Assembly (NCBI GenBank): GCA_002633005.1
Contig: NMRA01000588.1
Span: forward strand, 195,174-259,173
From: Phoronis australis
Lineage: Eukaryota; Phoronida; Phoronidae
DNA length: 64,000 nt
Direction of reading: 5' to 3'
Shown here: in pieces, positions 45,001 through 49,115 of the stretch
Layout: each line of letters opens with the position of its first letter
Position numbering within the stretch: position 1 is the stretch's first letter
Program-made: the position numbers and the translations under genes
Notes under the pieces: generated by a model
The model's database searches: none
What the model was told of the DNA's origin: nothing
The model's input: the letters and a program-made list of their open reading frames with translations, nothing else

Positions 45001-47677
45001 CAGATGAATATGATATGTATATCAGGTGGTGTGCAGTGTAGTCTTAAAAATGTTTGCGATAAACAGAGTGTGATGAAGTTAGGCAACTCATGCAAGCATC
45101 AACAAACACAGTACGACATCAATGTTTTTTGGAATGCCTTATCTTACTGAGTACTGAATATTCATGCATACAACAAAACTTTTGTTTTTCTGTTATTAAA
45201 TGTTAAGCCAGCCTCCATTTCGTGGGTTTGTCTAGGTGCAAGTTCAAGTCGTTCATATCACCCGTCCACTGACCAGTCTCCTCCGCAGACTAGTCCCAAC
45301 AGTGCATCATATCGTTCCCGCCTGTATGGAACTCCCCCGACACGAGACGAACGACCGTCTTCGCGAGGCGAAGGGGTGAACTCAAGGACCTCGCCTGTCT
45401 ATAGGCCGTCAACTCATTCCTCACCACGTGGTCTGCCACCAGGTGGTGCCACAGCCAGGAGGTGAGTGTGATTAGCAGAAAGCCATGCAGTAATGCCAGT
45501 CTTGTTGGTGAAATTTTACCATGATCCTTCTTTGTAACTTCTGAGAATGATTTTATGAGACCTGTTAAGTTTTCGTGCTTCAAGGATGTGTTAGTTCACT
45601 TGTATTTCTGTACCATAACTTTTACCAAATTTGGACTTGGTTTTTAATTTAAATGTTTGGCACCAGGTTTCTGTCTGTAAGTGGTGTCAAGGTGGCCAAA
45701 ATTACCTTGATCACGTCAAAGGTAATGCTGCCACTTGATTGGCTGTTTAATCAGTACCCTACAACACTGACATTGATATGTTACGAAATGTTACTCTGGT
45801 TATCAGCAGTTGTTGAGCTTGGAGTATTTGTGTTTTACTATTGTTTGTTATTTAGCTGAGGGGACCATAAATCACAGCATTTAGTGGTCCTCCACTGTAA
45901 CTGGAATTGTTTGCTAATTCTCACTGGTCACCAGGCATTATGCGCTCGACTCAAAACATTTTATTTGCAACCTGACTATTTAATTTTTTAATAGCGAAAA
46001 TGTTGTACTGTATACGATCTGCTATAAACCCATGAGTTTGCAATTGAGGAACTCCAAAAATGAGAATAGTGACGCTTTTACCTGGGTGAGCAAAAAACTT
46101 TTTTGTGCTTACATGGATTGTATATAATTCCATTAGAAATTGGTTCATAAAGATGACTGAGCTTGTATCGTGATCTCCATGAATGCATGCTGTCAGGCTA
46201 CATGAAGTATCAGATTTGGACTAACCATGATGAGGCGAAAGTTGGAATTGAGACTGATTTTGACGTAGACTGAGTAGTTAGGGAAGACGGGCTTATACTC
46301 AAATAGGTGACCTTATACGCGAGACAAAATGCCAGCTTAATTTTGCTTTGTTTCAATTAGGCAAATCATTCCTATTGGTGATGATGGTAATGATGAGGAT
46401 GACTACATACGTAGGCTTGAGAATCTTCAAGCCCGTCTTGGTGCTAACGGTCAGTATTTCATTCCTCCTTATTTTATCAGGTAACTGGCTTTTGTTCCTT
46501 GTAATATTGAGCCCAAACGGCTAATAAATATCAAATTTTCTATTTCATATGACACTTCCTCCTTAATCTTTATTCTGCTGTCGTCTTTCTTCTTCATTTT
46601 GTGTTTGCAAATGTTTGATTTTTCTAGAATACATTCTGGTTTGCAAGCAGTGCGATGACAGCATTTTACTACTTGGAAACTTTAAGTGGTTTCACACAGT
46701 AATGGTGTCTTTTCACCTCATAGAAGAGATGCAGTTTCAAATAATCTTTGTTGGTTAATATACTTATCTTGATTGAACTATGTTGTGTAATGTTTAATGT
46801 GATGGACTTGTTGGATAGTGTTTAAAATATGGAGGCTATTTCATGTAAAGTGGCTTGATATTAAAATGTGAAATTTTGACTTGTGCTCCCTCTTCAGAAC
46901 TACGAAGTAAAGTTTTTGCAAGTGCCAGAACATCACAGTGTAGGAATTATAGTAAATGAAAAATATTTGTGAAACTAGCAATTTTTTGTATCCCTTGTAC
47001 TTTTTCTGAGGTGAGATAAAATTTATTTTCAGAAATAGTTGTGTGGAGCGTAAGACAACATTTCTTGAGTGTTGAGTCGCATTTTGTGGAGCAGAGCCAT
47101 CATGTAGTAAAACATCACTTATGAAAAATATTTTATTATTGGATGCATTTCAACCCTGCCTACAATTCTAAAAAAATTGTGAAATAATGTTGATTAACTC
47201 CACAGCCAACATTTATTTCGTGGTTTCAATGTAAATTACATGTAGTTCTGGTTTCTTGTACCACATGTCAAAATTACACAAAAAGTGCGAAAATTACGCA
47301 ATATCTGCGGAAAAAAAAGTGTAACTTCCATAGGTTTTGCAAAGCATTACACTAAATTCCAGGAATTCTGCATGCTGCAGTTGTCTTTGCAGGGCAAAAC
47401 TGAATTTTTAATTAAGAAAACGCCACTGTGAATGTAAATTTGGAAGGGCAAATTGTTTTTACAAACCATTTTATGACTTTGAAACTTAAAAAGTGCAGAT
47501 TCATTCTGCGCATTTTGAGACTAGTATTTATTCTGCCCTACATGTCTTTAAAAAAGTTAAAAATACACTTAGTCTCGCTACTAGATTGTCCTAAGTTACT
47601 GAGATTTTAGGTTAATATGCCTACTTGGATATGTCTTATCCAGTTATGAGTGGAATATTTCTCTTGCAGCTGACTAA
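1..47677 (+). CDS. AKAP9: AKAP9/pericentrin-family centrosomal and Golgi scaffold, 3' part of gene (43 exons traced)
   Basis: A giant coiled-coil scaffold of the AKAP9 (AKAP450/CG-NAP)/pericentrin (kendrin) family. Known members sit at centrosomes and the Golgi, anchor gamma-tubulin complexes and kinases, and target the centrosome through a C-terminal PACT domain. Seen here: 43 exons joined by GT/AG introns with consistent phases, giving 2,536 residues and a stop at 47675-47677. Residues 1 to about 2320 are mostly Glu/Gln/Lys-rich heptads. A Ser/Pro/Gly-rich, non-coiled linker lies at about 1428-1518. PACT is at about 2324-2425, followed by a Ser/Pro tail and a terminal helix. Human AKAP9 is about 3,900 residues, so an N-terminal part of perhaps 1,000 or more residues lies upstream. 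Invertebrates commonly have one gene in place of the vertebrate AKAP9/PCNT pair, so the symbol marks the family, not strict AKAP9 orthology. Four exons also occur in second, allelic-looking copies that this model leaves out. Confidence 0.9.
650..793 (+). CDS. Scaffold exon 2 (coiled coil)
   Basis: Forty-eight codons, phase 0 to 0, between a TCCTTGCAG acceptor and a GTGAGC donor. It reads ETVEKLMEDHVTKIST..., a clear heptad pattern continuing exon 1. Confidence 0.88.
1699..1850 (+). CDS. Scaffold exon 3 (coiled coil)
   Basis: Starts after TTTCTAG with EQQQRVSLESQLKDMDQEQE and ends ...LDRVNEER in phase 2 before GTATGA. The split AG/G arginine codon joins exactly to the next exon. Confidence 0.88.
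2189..2349 (+). CDS. Scaffold exon 4
   Basis: Follows TATTTCAG, phase 2 to 1. It encodes DATQKTNDHLLQLLSSSVHM...EDQINKRLTSLISDSQQERAKTPPG. It is less heptad-like than its neighbours, with a Pro/Gly-rich end that probably breaks the coiled coil. It is followed by a short acidic exon. Confidence 0.85.
2565..2705 (+). CDS. Scaffold exon 5 (acidic linker)
   Basis: Follows TTCATTTCAG, phase 1 to 1. It encodes an acidic, Ser-rich non-coiled segment (APDDEDTLNTSVASFLSDEG...PELEPEGEQIVS). The symmetric phase means it could be skipped without a frameshift. Confidence 0.85.
3025..3255 (+). CDS. Scaffold exon 6 (coiled coil)
   Basis: Follows TTGTTTCAG, phase 1 to 1. It reads DAKNRVQSAVEKLLDLFCSS...LEELRARYEETLEKLHQESR. 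The 'VEKLLDL...SAQQLQDAQH' stretch resembles the segment recurring in AKAP9 and pericentrin. This is recalled similarity, not an alignment. Confidence 0.88.
3781..3993 (+). CDS. Scaffold exon 7, first (complete) copy
   Basis: Follows CAACTTTAG, phase 1 to 1: GLIEGFEAERQQTMTTIQEL...LSESLGQEEQ. The 3' two-thirds, from 3867, recurs after the 'n' at 4644 with a Ser-to-Asp change and a final Gln-to-Arg change. Only this copy has an acceptor site. Confidence 0.87.
3867..4643. repeat. First copy of n-joined tandem duplication A
   Basis: About 777 bp, covering the end of exon 7 and the following intron. It is repeated almost base for base at 4645-5422 with scattered substitutions and small indels. 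The copies meet at the single n at 4644, which points to an assembly join between two alleles. Confidence 0.9.
4645..5422. repeat. Second copy of duplication A, with partial exon 7 (4645-4771)
   Basis: Begins mid-exon (RYERAQHRLDELESSQQEIE...) directly after the n. The exon part ends at 4771 with the same GTATGT donor as copy 1. It has no acceptor, so it cannot be spliced as an independent exon. It diverges from the first copy by only a few percent. Confidence 0.88.
5423..6621 (+). other. Intron sequence, no recognised element
   Basis: About 1.2 kb of AT-rich intron after duplication A. I see no convincing exon, RNA gene or mobile element here on either strand. Short ORFs on the minus strand show no family features. 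Confidence 0.6.
6622..6854 (+). CDS. Scaffold exon 8 (coiled coil)
   Basis: Follows CGCTTCCAG, phase 1 to 0. It reads ELLRETSQLRQEKTEIQKRF...LRQQVEVLEKQLKASKKFIE and ends before GTGATT. Its last 24 bases resemble the unit of the degenerate tandem repeat that fills the following intron. Confidence 0.88.
6831..7250 (+). repeat. Degenerate tandem repeat resembling the exon 8/intron boundary
   Basis: The exon end AAAGCTAGCAAGAAATTC plus the intron start GTGATTTAGTA recurs about six or seven times through the intron, in units of roughly 40-80 bp. Examples are AGAGCTAGCAAGAGATTCAT with CTGTGATTTAGTAC near 7080-7115, GGAGCTAGCAAGATTCATTC near 6965, and GGAGCTTGCAAGATATTCAT near 7019. Units decay toward 7250. 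Confidence 0.75.
7276..7581 (+). CDS. Scaffold exon 9 (coiled coil)
   Basis: 102 codons, phase 0 to 0, following ATTTTACAG. It begins EQTQEREQEREEFQREIDRL and ends ...LQAERQQVE. The donor GTTAGA is non-consensus at +3. Strong heptads throughout. From here to 23969 every exon is phase 0 at both ends. Confidence 0.87.
7640..8095. repeat. Dispersed repeat, copy 1 (intronic)
   Basis: Shares colinear blocks with 49940-50310: CTGGTTGCATGA, AAGTTCCCTA, TTGTCCTTTCT, AAGAACGACACAAA, and GGAACTTAGT followed by GAGTCC. The two copies are diverged and lie in an intron and an intergenic region, so this is an old interspersed family. No coding capacity or clear termini are visible. Confidence 0.7.
8226..8300 (+). 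CDS. Scaffold exon 10 (coiled coil)
   Basis: Twenty-five codons, phase 0 to 0, following TTTTTCAG with donor GTTAGT: KLKEADAALKAHQVELEKLQ then KDEVQ. Confidence 0.85.
8481..8552 (+). CDS. Scaffold exon 11 (coiled coil)
   Basis: Twenty-four codons, phase 0 to 0, following TGTTTTTAG with donor GTTTGT: KLRDAESKIVEKEAQLDSFK then QEME. Confidence 0.83.
8553..9626 (+). other. Intron sequence, no recognised element
   Basis: AT-rich intron of about 1.1 kb between exons 11 and 12. I see no exon, RNA gene or recognisable repeat in it. Confidence 0.6.
9627..9812 (+). CDS. Scaffold exon 12, first (complete) copy
   Basis: Sixty-two codons, phase 0 to 0, following TTACCAAG with donor GTACGA: EMAQEKDALHHQVCDQLLQL...DERE AASRKSSE. 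A short Gly/Pro interruption (HRGPAGDAPP) sits inside the coil. The 3' part from 9661 recurs after the n at 11052 with only synonymous changes. Confidence 0.85.
9661..10687. repeat. First copy of n-joined duplication B
   Basis: Covers the end of exon 12, its intron and exon 13. The same sequence returns at 11053-12085. The two copies stop matching at about 10688, where copy 1 enters a mobile element that copy 2 lacks. Confidence 0.88.
10495..10668 (+). CDS. Scaffold exon 13, first copy (coiled coil)
   Basis: Fifty-eight codons, phase 0 to 0, following CCTCCTAG with donor GTAAGG: AAELVDQLEAFRQQAVEKEE...NERLLLELRQTNEGLT. The second copy at 11892-12065 differs by Leu to His (NERLLL versus NERHLL) and one synonymous base. 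Confidence 0.88.
10686..11051. mobile_element. Non-autonomous modular repeat element (MITE-like), cut by contig end
   Basis: Starts with ATGCGCCCACATA/TATGTGGACGCAT, a near-perfect palindromic end. A (TCCG)n stretch follows at 10732-10790, then modules with TTCATGAAATTTGG, CGGATTCGAC-like and GCCACCTAGTGGC motifs. Related sequence lies at 30181-30720 and 33737-33955. The element is absent from the matching site in the second copy at about 12085. The contig ends inside it at 11051. Confidence 0.75.
11053..11204 (+). CDS. Scaffold exon 12, second (5'-truncated) copy
   Basis: Encodes the same VCDQLLQLSALRTEME...SRKSSE as the first copy with only silent changes, and the same GTACGA donor. The acceptor side is lost at the contig join, so it is an allelic fragment rather than a separate exon. 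Confidence 0.7.
11892..12065 (+). CDS. Scaffold exon 13, second copy
   Basis: Complete with acceptor (CCTCCTAG) and donor (GTAAGG), phase 0 to 0, and one amino-acid difference from the first copy. A gene predictor could splice in both copies. I treat it as the alternative allele of exon 13. Confidence 0.75.
12627..12761 (+). CDS. Scaffold exon 14 (conserved-looking coiled coil)
   Basis: Forty-five codons, phase 0 to 0, between TACTCCAG and GTGAGT: EEINALRVQADPSLHQFANS...LLDDKNAEIEHLTQELERLR. The 'LLDDKNAEIEHL' stretch resembles a motif recurring in AKAP9/pericentrin proteins. The similarity is recalled, not computed. Confidence 0.88.
12765..13000 (+). repeat. G-rich degenerate minisatellite in intron
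   Basis: Repeats variants of GGACACTGGGAGGG and GGGGAAGGGACACTGGGAGG at roughly 25-35 bp spacing. The G-run spacing on the + strand could permit G-quadruplexes. It lies just after the exon 14 donor. Confidence 0.7.
13421..13567 (+). CDS. Scaffold exon 15 (coiled coil)
   Basis: Forty-nine codons, phase 0 to 0, following TTTCAACAG with donor GTGCAT: ADQLPKDQAVAMTTEDMSAL...VQNDALRAEVDHLNEFQ. Confidence 0.86.
13745..13812. repeat. CA/TG-rich alternating purine-pyrimidine tract
   Basis: Imperfect (CA)n with ACACACATGTGCACA and GTGCGCACACACC stretches, of Z-DNA-prone composition. It lies in the intron after exon 15. Confidence 0.65.
14436..14483 (+). CDS. Scaffold exon 16 (small exon)
   Basis: Sixteen codons, TVARSDRINPEDYSDL, phase 0 to 0, following TGTTTTTAG with a weak donor GTACTC. 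Phase and acceptor fit. The short length and weak donor make it less certain, and it could be alternatively spliced. Confidence 0.6.
14484..16269 (+). other. Long intron sequence, no recognised element
   Basis: First part of a 3.1 kb intron. No convincing exon or RNA gene seen. The remainder of the intron lies inside duplication C and carries a minisatellite. Confidence 0.55.
16475..16880 (+). repeat. 56-bp hairpin-forming minisatellite, allele 1 (about 8 units)
   Basis: Unit starts occur at 16641, 16697, 16753, 16809 and 16865, an exact 56-bp period, with older diverged units before 16641. Each unit spans CAAGCATGGTCT, a 7-nt loop, then AGACCATGCTTG. This is a perfect 12-bp inverted repeat in the copies at 16626-16656 and 16738-16768. 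Confidence 0.9.
17592..17717 (+). CDS. Scaffold exon 17, first copy (coiled coil)
   Basis: Forty-two codons, phase 0 to 0, following GTGTTTCAG with donor GTGGGT: VKLQEDFDLVQNMLEEKQQE...LAERLESMQ. The second copy at 19666 differs only at silent sites. Confidence 0.87.
18493..18956 (+). repeat. 56-bp hairpin minisatellite, allele 2 (about 9 units)
   Basis: Unit starts occur at 18605, 18661, 18717, 18773, 18829, 18885 and 18941, plus two diverged units upstream. Same unit and hairpin as at 16475-16880 with one more repeat, as expected of a variable-number tandem repeat. Confidence 0.88.
19666..19791 (+). CDS. Scaffold exon 17, second copy
   Basis: Complete exon with good splice sites, identical at protein level to 17592-17717. 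It could be spliced in frame after it, but I interpret it as the other allele of the same exon. Confidence 0.75.
20667..20780 (+). CDS. Scaffold exon 18 (coiled coil)
   Basis: Thirty-eight codons, phase 0 to 0, following TCTGACCAG with donor GTTGGT: LQWNAEKLQWEKAVKEKQNV...YVANEQLEEQ. Confidence 0.87.
21629..21733 (+). CDS. Scaffold exon 19 (coiled coil)
   Basis: Thirty-five codons, phase 0 to 0, following CATCAACAG with donor GTAGGA: KAKLTSHNEELAKLKKDQEQ...LSADLEHRNEQ. Confidence 0.86.
22070..23098 (+). CDS. Scaffold exon 20 (long coiled-coil exon with 11-residue repeats)
   Basis: 343 codons (protein residues about 942-1284 of the window part), phase 0 to 0, following TTTGTTCAG with donor GTACCT. 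It is by far the longest exon, since the others average about 50 codons. It is almost pure Glu/Lys/Gln/Leu coiled coil. At about 22380-22510 it carries four tandem 33-bp units encoding EQKEELSEKFD, VQREELSEKLE, VQREELSQKLE and EQRKEVGEKHE. It has no intron and low residue diversity, unlike the flanking exons, so local expansion by tandem duplication is likely. Confidence 0.92.
23516..23674 (+). CDS. Scaffold exon 21 (coiled coil)
   Basis: Fifty-three codons, phase 0 to 0, following TGCTTATAG with donor GTAAAT: DCNFAVQKLNSDLKNRQNVL...RAHPGDGRSLEQ. Confidence 0.87.
23868..23969 (+). CDS. Scaffold exon 22 (coiled coil)
   Basis: Thirty-four codons, phase 0 to 0, following TTATCTGTAG with donor GTAGAT: VVQELREELGQEHQQHIQDI then QDVHQREQATRLEE. 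Confidence 0.85.
24307..24475 (+). CDS. Scaffold exon 23 (coiled coil)
   Basis: Follows TTTGTTCCAG, phase 0 to 1, donor GTGAGA: ADIYYSQQMAELKHSYEREL...QIQRIRELHDHEVSIIKGE. It ends the run of phase-0 exons. Confidence 0.88.
24476..25442 (+). other. Intron sequence, no recognised element
   Basis: About 970 bp of AT-rich intron. Short ORFs occur on both strands, but none shows domain-like composition or splice context. Confidence 0.55.
25443..25714 (+). CDS. Scaffold exon 24 (disordered linker)
   Basis: Follows TACCTCACAG, phase 1 to 0, donor GTATGT (residues about 1428-1518). It is not coiled coil: Ser/Gly/Pro/His-rich with RRSSLGRHGDELPRR and APPPVVNGHPAMINGYHGDS. RRSSL has the form of a basophilic-kinase (PKA-like) consensus site, which is inference only. 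Confidence 0.87.
26252..26455 (+). CDS. Scaffold exon 25
   Basis: Sixty-eight codons, phase 0 to 0, following TTTTTATCAG with donor GTAAAA: TGMTNLNGEAVQIYTISKQR...LRQAWEREKRSLLESIKSLK. It returns from the linker to helix. Confidence 0.87.
26456..27649 (+). other. Intron with a short tandem repeat
   Basis: About 1.2 kb of intron. The only structure I see is the roughly 40-bp tandem repeat at 27017-27150. Confidence 0.55.
27017..27150 (+). repeat. Tandem repeat, three units of about 40 bp
   Basis: GATCATGTAGAGAGCACTG, GATCAACATTTAGAGAGCAC and GATCACCATTTAGACAGCGC are each followed by TGTTTT(C/G)CTGT, then GCCT or ACCT and AAG(T/C). Units diverge by about 15 percent. Confidence 0.75.
27650..27682 (+). 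CDS. Scaffold exon 26 (acidic micro-exon)
   Basis: Eleven codons, DFYDSDFDVYE, phase 0 to 0, following TTTTTTCCTAG with donor GTAATC. The strong acceptor and intact phase support it. Its size and symmetry suggest optional inclusion. Confidence 0.65.
28159..28332 (+). CDS. Scaffold exon 27 (family-conserved segment)
   Basis: Fifty-eight codons, phase 0 to 0, following TGTTTCTAG with donor GTTTGT: PSDHESEDWRSDLICCVGRV...FTKEREALLADLRSY. The pattern of DWR, then a hydrophobic run, then 'VF..ER..L...L' resembles the conserved block in AKAP9/pericentrin proteins, by recalled similarity. Confidence 0.87.
28690..29370. repeat. Intronic modular interspersed repeat with ~130-bp internal modules
   Basis: Three or more diverged modules share 'TTTGATGAATCTTC(A/G)..GAAA', 'C(A/T)GAGGAAAGC' and 'GATC(T/C)GACTACTG.GGCACC', then (TCTCG/TTGTTG)TGGCA, at spacings of about 130 bp. 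This is the same architecture as the modules at 10686-11051 and 30181-30720. No ORF of its own. Confidence 0.6.
29656..29851 (+). CDS. Scaffold exon 28 (family-conserved coiled coil)
   Basis: Follows TTTCCTTAAG, phase 0 to 1, donor GTAATG: ERHQADALDKLLSTDRQSLL...SETRSLKQKLRSADQREATI. The 'LLSTDRQSLLSE' core resembles AKAP9/pericentrin sequence, by recalled similarity. Confidence 0.88.
30181..30720. mobile_element. Non-autonomous modular repeat element, second copy
   Basis: Opens with AAATGGGCGCGTTATGCTGT, closes with GTGGGCGCATTTCAATGCTC and CGCGTTGCTCTTG. Internally it has CTCAATCTCCAAAACC, GACGGATCCGACTACCGGTG and 'GCCACCTGATGGCCATTTTA', the last in two or three modules. Large blocks match 10690-11051 (for example GACGGATCCGACTACCGGTG). 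Confidence 0.75.
30863..31085 (+). CDS. Scaffold exon 29 (coiled coil)
   Basis: Follows TTATTATCCAG, phase 1 to 2, donor GTAAGC: VTLTEYKVQQEQVISEDLRS...ALNVERGRVMELSSKLSREK. It begins the 'aL..E..R..EL...L..EK' repeat series that continues through exon 33 and is typical of pericentrin/AKAP9. Confidence 0.88.
31086..32922 (+). other. Intron sequence, no recognised element
   Basis: About 1.8 kb of AT-rich intron. No exon, RNA gene or clear repeat identified on either strand. Confidence 0.55.
32923..33073 (+). CDS. Scaffold exon 30 (coiled coil)
   Basis: Follows GACTACACAG, phase 2 to 0, donor GTAAGG: SALEEERMKTGQLTQEVSDL...DSEKERSIHVREREGYTVE. Confidence 0.87.
33444..33655 (+). CDS. Scaffold exon 31 (coiled coil)
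   Basis: Follows TTTTTCTAG, phase 0 to 2, donor GTGAAT: RLQLEYEGEKEKRLQLEGAL...STTVDMEKAKNMEIQR. Its last segment is a diverged match of exon 33 (SLSASLDMEKAQNME). Confidence 0.88.
33737..33955. mobile_element. Short copy of the modular element with inverted ends
   Basis: Left end TTTTATGCACCTACAT and right end GTGGGTGCATATCAAGGCTC, then TGCGTTGCTTTTG, mirror the ends of the 30181-30720 copy. About 220 bp, apparently an internally deleted copy with both termini. It lies in the intron after exon 31. Confidence 0.65.
34086..34269 (+). CDS. Scaffold exon 32 (coiled coil)
   Basis: Follows AATACACAG, phase 2 to 0, donor GTACAT: SALDREQTLSSQLKVALEEE...LDLEKSRVLELNTALEREKY. Confidence 0.88.
34667..34777 (+). 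CDS. Scaffold exon 33 (coiled coil)
   Basis: Thirty-seven codons, phase 0 to 0, following CAACTTCAG with donor GTAGGC: ITSLSASLDMEKAQNMEDME...VVRQLRKNVESLQ. Confidence 0.87.
35160..35369 (+). CDS. Scaffold exon 34 (charged Arg/Glu/Gln coil)
   Basis: Seventy codons, phase 0 to 0, following TCTCTTCAG with donor GTAAGA. Extremely Arg/Glu/Gln-rich (ETERQQERQRQREHERAREE), the form of a single stable charged helix. Confidence 0.88.
35672..35952 (+). CDS. Scaffold exon 35 (linker plus helix)
   Basis: Follows CTTGTTTCAG, phase 0 to 2, donor GTAGGA. Helix (NELNLEIQILRQKLATAEAM), then a Ser/Pro-rich linker (VATSPARPSSAGRVKSPFDS...RATSPS), then helix (KKELESVMQRIHLLVVRLED). The SP and TSP sites could be proline-directed kinase targets, which is inference. 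Confidence 0.88.
36313..36397 (+). CDS. Scaffold exon 36
   Basis: Follows TTCTTTCAG, phase 2 to 0, donor GTATTG: ISSTISPSLHDIMDELRQMK then TLLSTDTE. Confidence 0.85.
36398..37878 (+). other. Intron sequence, no recognised element
   Basis: About 1.5 kb of intron. ORFs of 60-80 codons are present, but none has flanking splice sites of matching phase or recognisable content. Confidence 0.55.
37879..38034 (+). CDS. Scaffold exon 37 (family-conserved coiled coil upstream of PACT)
   Basis: Fifty-two codons, phase 0 to 0, following TATTCCACAG with donor GTAGCT. 'LNERVLKQNAELTNYVAALS' followed by 'EDKAQLRAALSNLEDEIFKF' resembles the block that precedes PACT in AKAP9 (an 'RVLRQN.ELT..V..L.EEK..LR..L' pattern). 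One of the best family markers besides PACT. Confidence 0.9.
38035..41242 (+). other. Longest intron (3.2 kb), one palindrome
   Basis: AT-rich intron with no recognisable exon or transposon. The one structure I note is the 24-bp palindrome at 40357-40380. Confidence 0.55.
41243..41437 (+). CDS. Scaffold exon 38 (coiled coil)
   Basis: Sixty-five codons, phase 0 to 0, following TTTTGTTTCAG with donor GTACCT: SSLSPGGATDQLLDLERVRL...AWSLERQRLTSALREAEKEI. The helix leads into PACT. Confidence 0.88.
42120..42265 (-). repeat. Fragment of the modular interspersed repeat (reverse orientation)
   Basis: Carries 'GTCGGATCCATCAAAGTCAC' and 'CATGAAGATTCTTGAAGGAG' motifs resembling the modules at 28690-29370 on the opposite strand. 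Diverged and partial. Assigned on short motifs only. Confidence 0.4.
42481..42719 (+). CDS. AKAP9: PACT domain, exon 39
   Basis: Pericentrin-AKAP450 centrosomal targeting (PACT) domain, N-terminal and central part (residues about 2324-2403). Follows CATTCTGCAG, phase 0 to 2, donor GTAATG. Diagnostic stretches are YGKYLKAESFRKALVYQKRY, LISLIGGFRECEQMTLSEIA and FNRFRSAVRVVIAVSR. Known role: recruits the protein to centrioles/centrosomes. The basic hydrophobic helix at the end is the calmodulin-binding region in family members. All key features (aromatic YGKY..., GGF, RFRSAVR) are present, so the domain looks functional. Confidence 0.96.
43670..43749 (+). CDS. AKAP9: PACT domain end, exon 40, first (complete) copy
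   Basis: Follows ATCCCGTGCAG, phase 2 to 1, donor GTAAGT. LKFLVSKWRRAMKIGSPVVS completes the basic PACT helix (human counterpart MKFLV..W). The 3' end, from 43717, is repeated after the n at 44420. Confidence 0.93.
43717..44419. repeat. First copy of n-joined duplication D
   Basis: About 703 bp running from inside exon 40 into the intron. It is repeated at 44421-45127 with small substitutions and indels. Confidence 0.9.
44421..45127. repeat. Second copy of duplication D, with exon 40 fragment (44421-44453)
   Basis: Begins inside exon 40 (CCCCTGTGGTCTCTGGTGCT) right after the n, with the same GTAAGT donor and a silent CCT-to-CCA change. It has no acceptor. Identity to the first copy is very high. 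Confidence 0.88.
45236..45461 (+). CDS. Scaffold exon 41 (Ser/Pro-rich tail)
   Basis: Follows GGGTTTGTCTAG, phase 1 to 2, donor GTGAGT. Disordered Ser/Pro/Arg-rich: SYHPSTDQSPPQTSPNSASY...RSRLYGTPPTRDERPSSRGE. Several SP/TP sites. Typical of the post-PACT tail. Confidence 0.88.
46361..46449 (+). CDS. Scaffold exon 42 (C-terminal helix)
   Basis: Follows TTTCAATTAG, phase 2 to 1, donor GTCAGT (weak). QIIPIGDDGNDEDDYIRRLE then NLQARLGAN. The acidic run followed by 'YIRRLENLQARLG' resembles the short terminal helix in AKAP9-family proteins. Confidence 0.85.
46450..47669 (+). other. Last intron, no recognised element
   Basis: About 1.2 kb of AT-rich intron between the C-terminal helix exon and the stop-codon exon. 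I see no exon or repeat in it. Confidence 0.55.
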
Positions 47678-49115
47678 GGACTATCATCCACAAGTAGATG
47701 GTAACCCTGGTTACAACCTACCAGTCTGACAGCAGTGACTTTACAACATTCCAGCATTTAGTGTTCAGTAACAGGTCTTTCTACTGAGCCAGTGTACTCG
47801 ACCATTTTCTCATAATGGCAACTGTTACTCATTCCTTGAACCCTCTTGGGTCTGTTTACACCAACCTCTTACTTACATCATACATTGTGTCCAAAGTTGT
47901 TGAGGTGATGGAGTATGAAGATTCCAGAATGATAGCTCGAAAATCATTTCAGTATTTGGTGCCGATATCTTGATGGGTACAGATGAAAATACTGATAAGT
48001 TTTAGTTGCATTTCCACTCTGTTTTTATATCTGTGTTGCGACAGTGGTTGTACATGTAACAGTGGTTGGTATAGGTCTTGCCTGGTAGAACTGATGAAAT
48101 GACAATTACTGTGTCAGCATTATACATTTTGATAATTTTACTTGAAAGGTGCTGCAGAAATATAGTTTCTTTAATTTGCAAAGGTGCAGTTATGAAGGGA
48201 GGAGGTGAGCACTCACCTGGTGTTACTAGTGAAAAATGCCAGGACGTTTTTGTCATTTTGATGAAAAACTTAAGGATACAACTCCTTGAATGCATGGTTT
48301 TGTGTGATGGGATGGTTGTTTCATTGGAGTAGCCTGTTGGACATAAAGCTCCTAATTTCAATGGCTATATCTGGAGAAATGCTTTCAGAAAAAAACTTGC
48401 TTTAGGTGAAGTACGCCTTGACACTGTCAGCATGCCTGCGTGCCCGACTGCAAACATTTTTATTTCATATAAGTATGACGACAATGTTCCCATGATCTCC
48501 ACAGGGGCACTGGAATTCCTTTGTGTTGTAGATGCCAATAGTGCCATTCAGATTGTGTTTGTGTGTCATTTTGTTTGAACTAGCAGGCGTGTTTTGTTAC
48601 TTTGTTTAGTTGTGTTATTTTTTTTTTTAATCCTTTTCATTGAAACCATAGTGTCACAGTGTAGGGCTGGATGTTTTAGGGATATTGCATCTGGACCACC
48701 TGTGTTGGAAACATTCGATTGGTGTTTTTCCAAATTCTATTGGCACCTTCTTGATTTAGACAGTTGTGGTTGTGAATGTATACCTATGTGGGACTTGTTT
48801 TAAACATTGCTGGAAGAACAGGAACACTGAAGCATGTGGACAAACAAAGTATTGTGTAGGAATGCCTTGATAGTTATTTTGCTGGATAAGATTGTCTATG
48901 TTTTACTGAGAGTGGGCTTTGCAATTGTTTAAATTCTAGTAGTAACTGCTTCTGGGAGAAACATCTCCCTGATAGACTATTAATTGTAAATGGTGGAACC
49001 AGTTGCTGATAAATTATGTGCAGTGCAAATATTATCAAGAGATTGATTAAATTTATTTTCGTGACTATTTATTATTTTATTCCAACAAAAATAAATCTTT
49101 TCACTTTACCTTGTT
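47670..49115 (+). other. Terminal exon: last two codons, stop codon and 3' UTR
   Basis: Follows TTTCTCTTGCAG. The exon completes GCT (Ala), then GAC and TAA (47675-47677), so eight coding bases precede a long 3' UTR. No other open frame of note follows. The UTR end is set by the poly(A) signal at 49090. Confidence 0.75.
49090..49095 (+). terminator. Polyadenylation signal AATAAA
   Basis: Canonical hexamer in an AT-rich context (CCAACAAAAATAAATC), followed within 30 bases by T/GT-rich sequence. It is the only AATAAA I find between the stop codon and 49.1 kb. Confidence 0.65.

Noticed and set aside
44107-45150. Two near-identical 111-116 codon + strand ORFs (MSLQKSCKTGLPCWLCITRL...)
   Set aside because: They are the same intronic sequence in the two copies of duplication D. 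No signal peptide, splice context or recognised domain.
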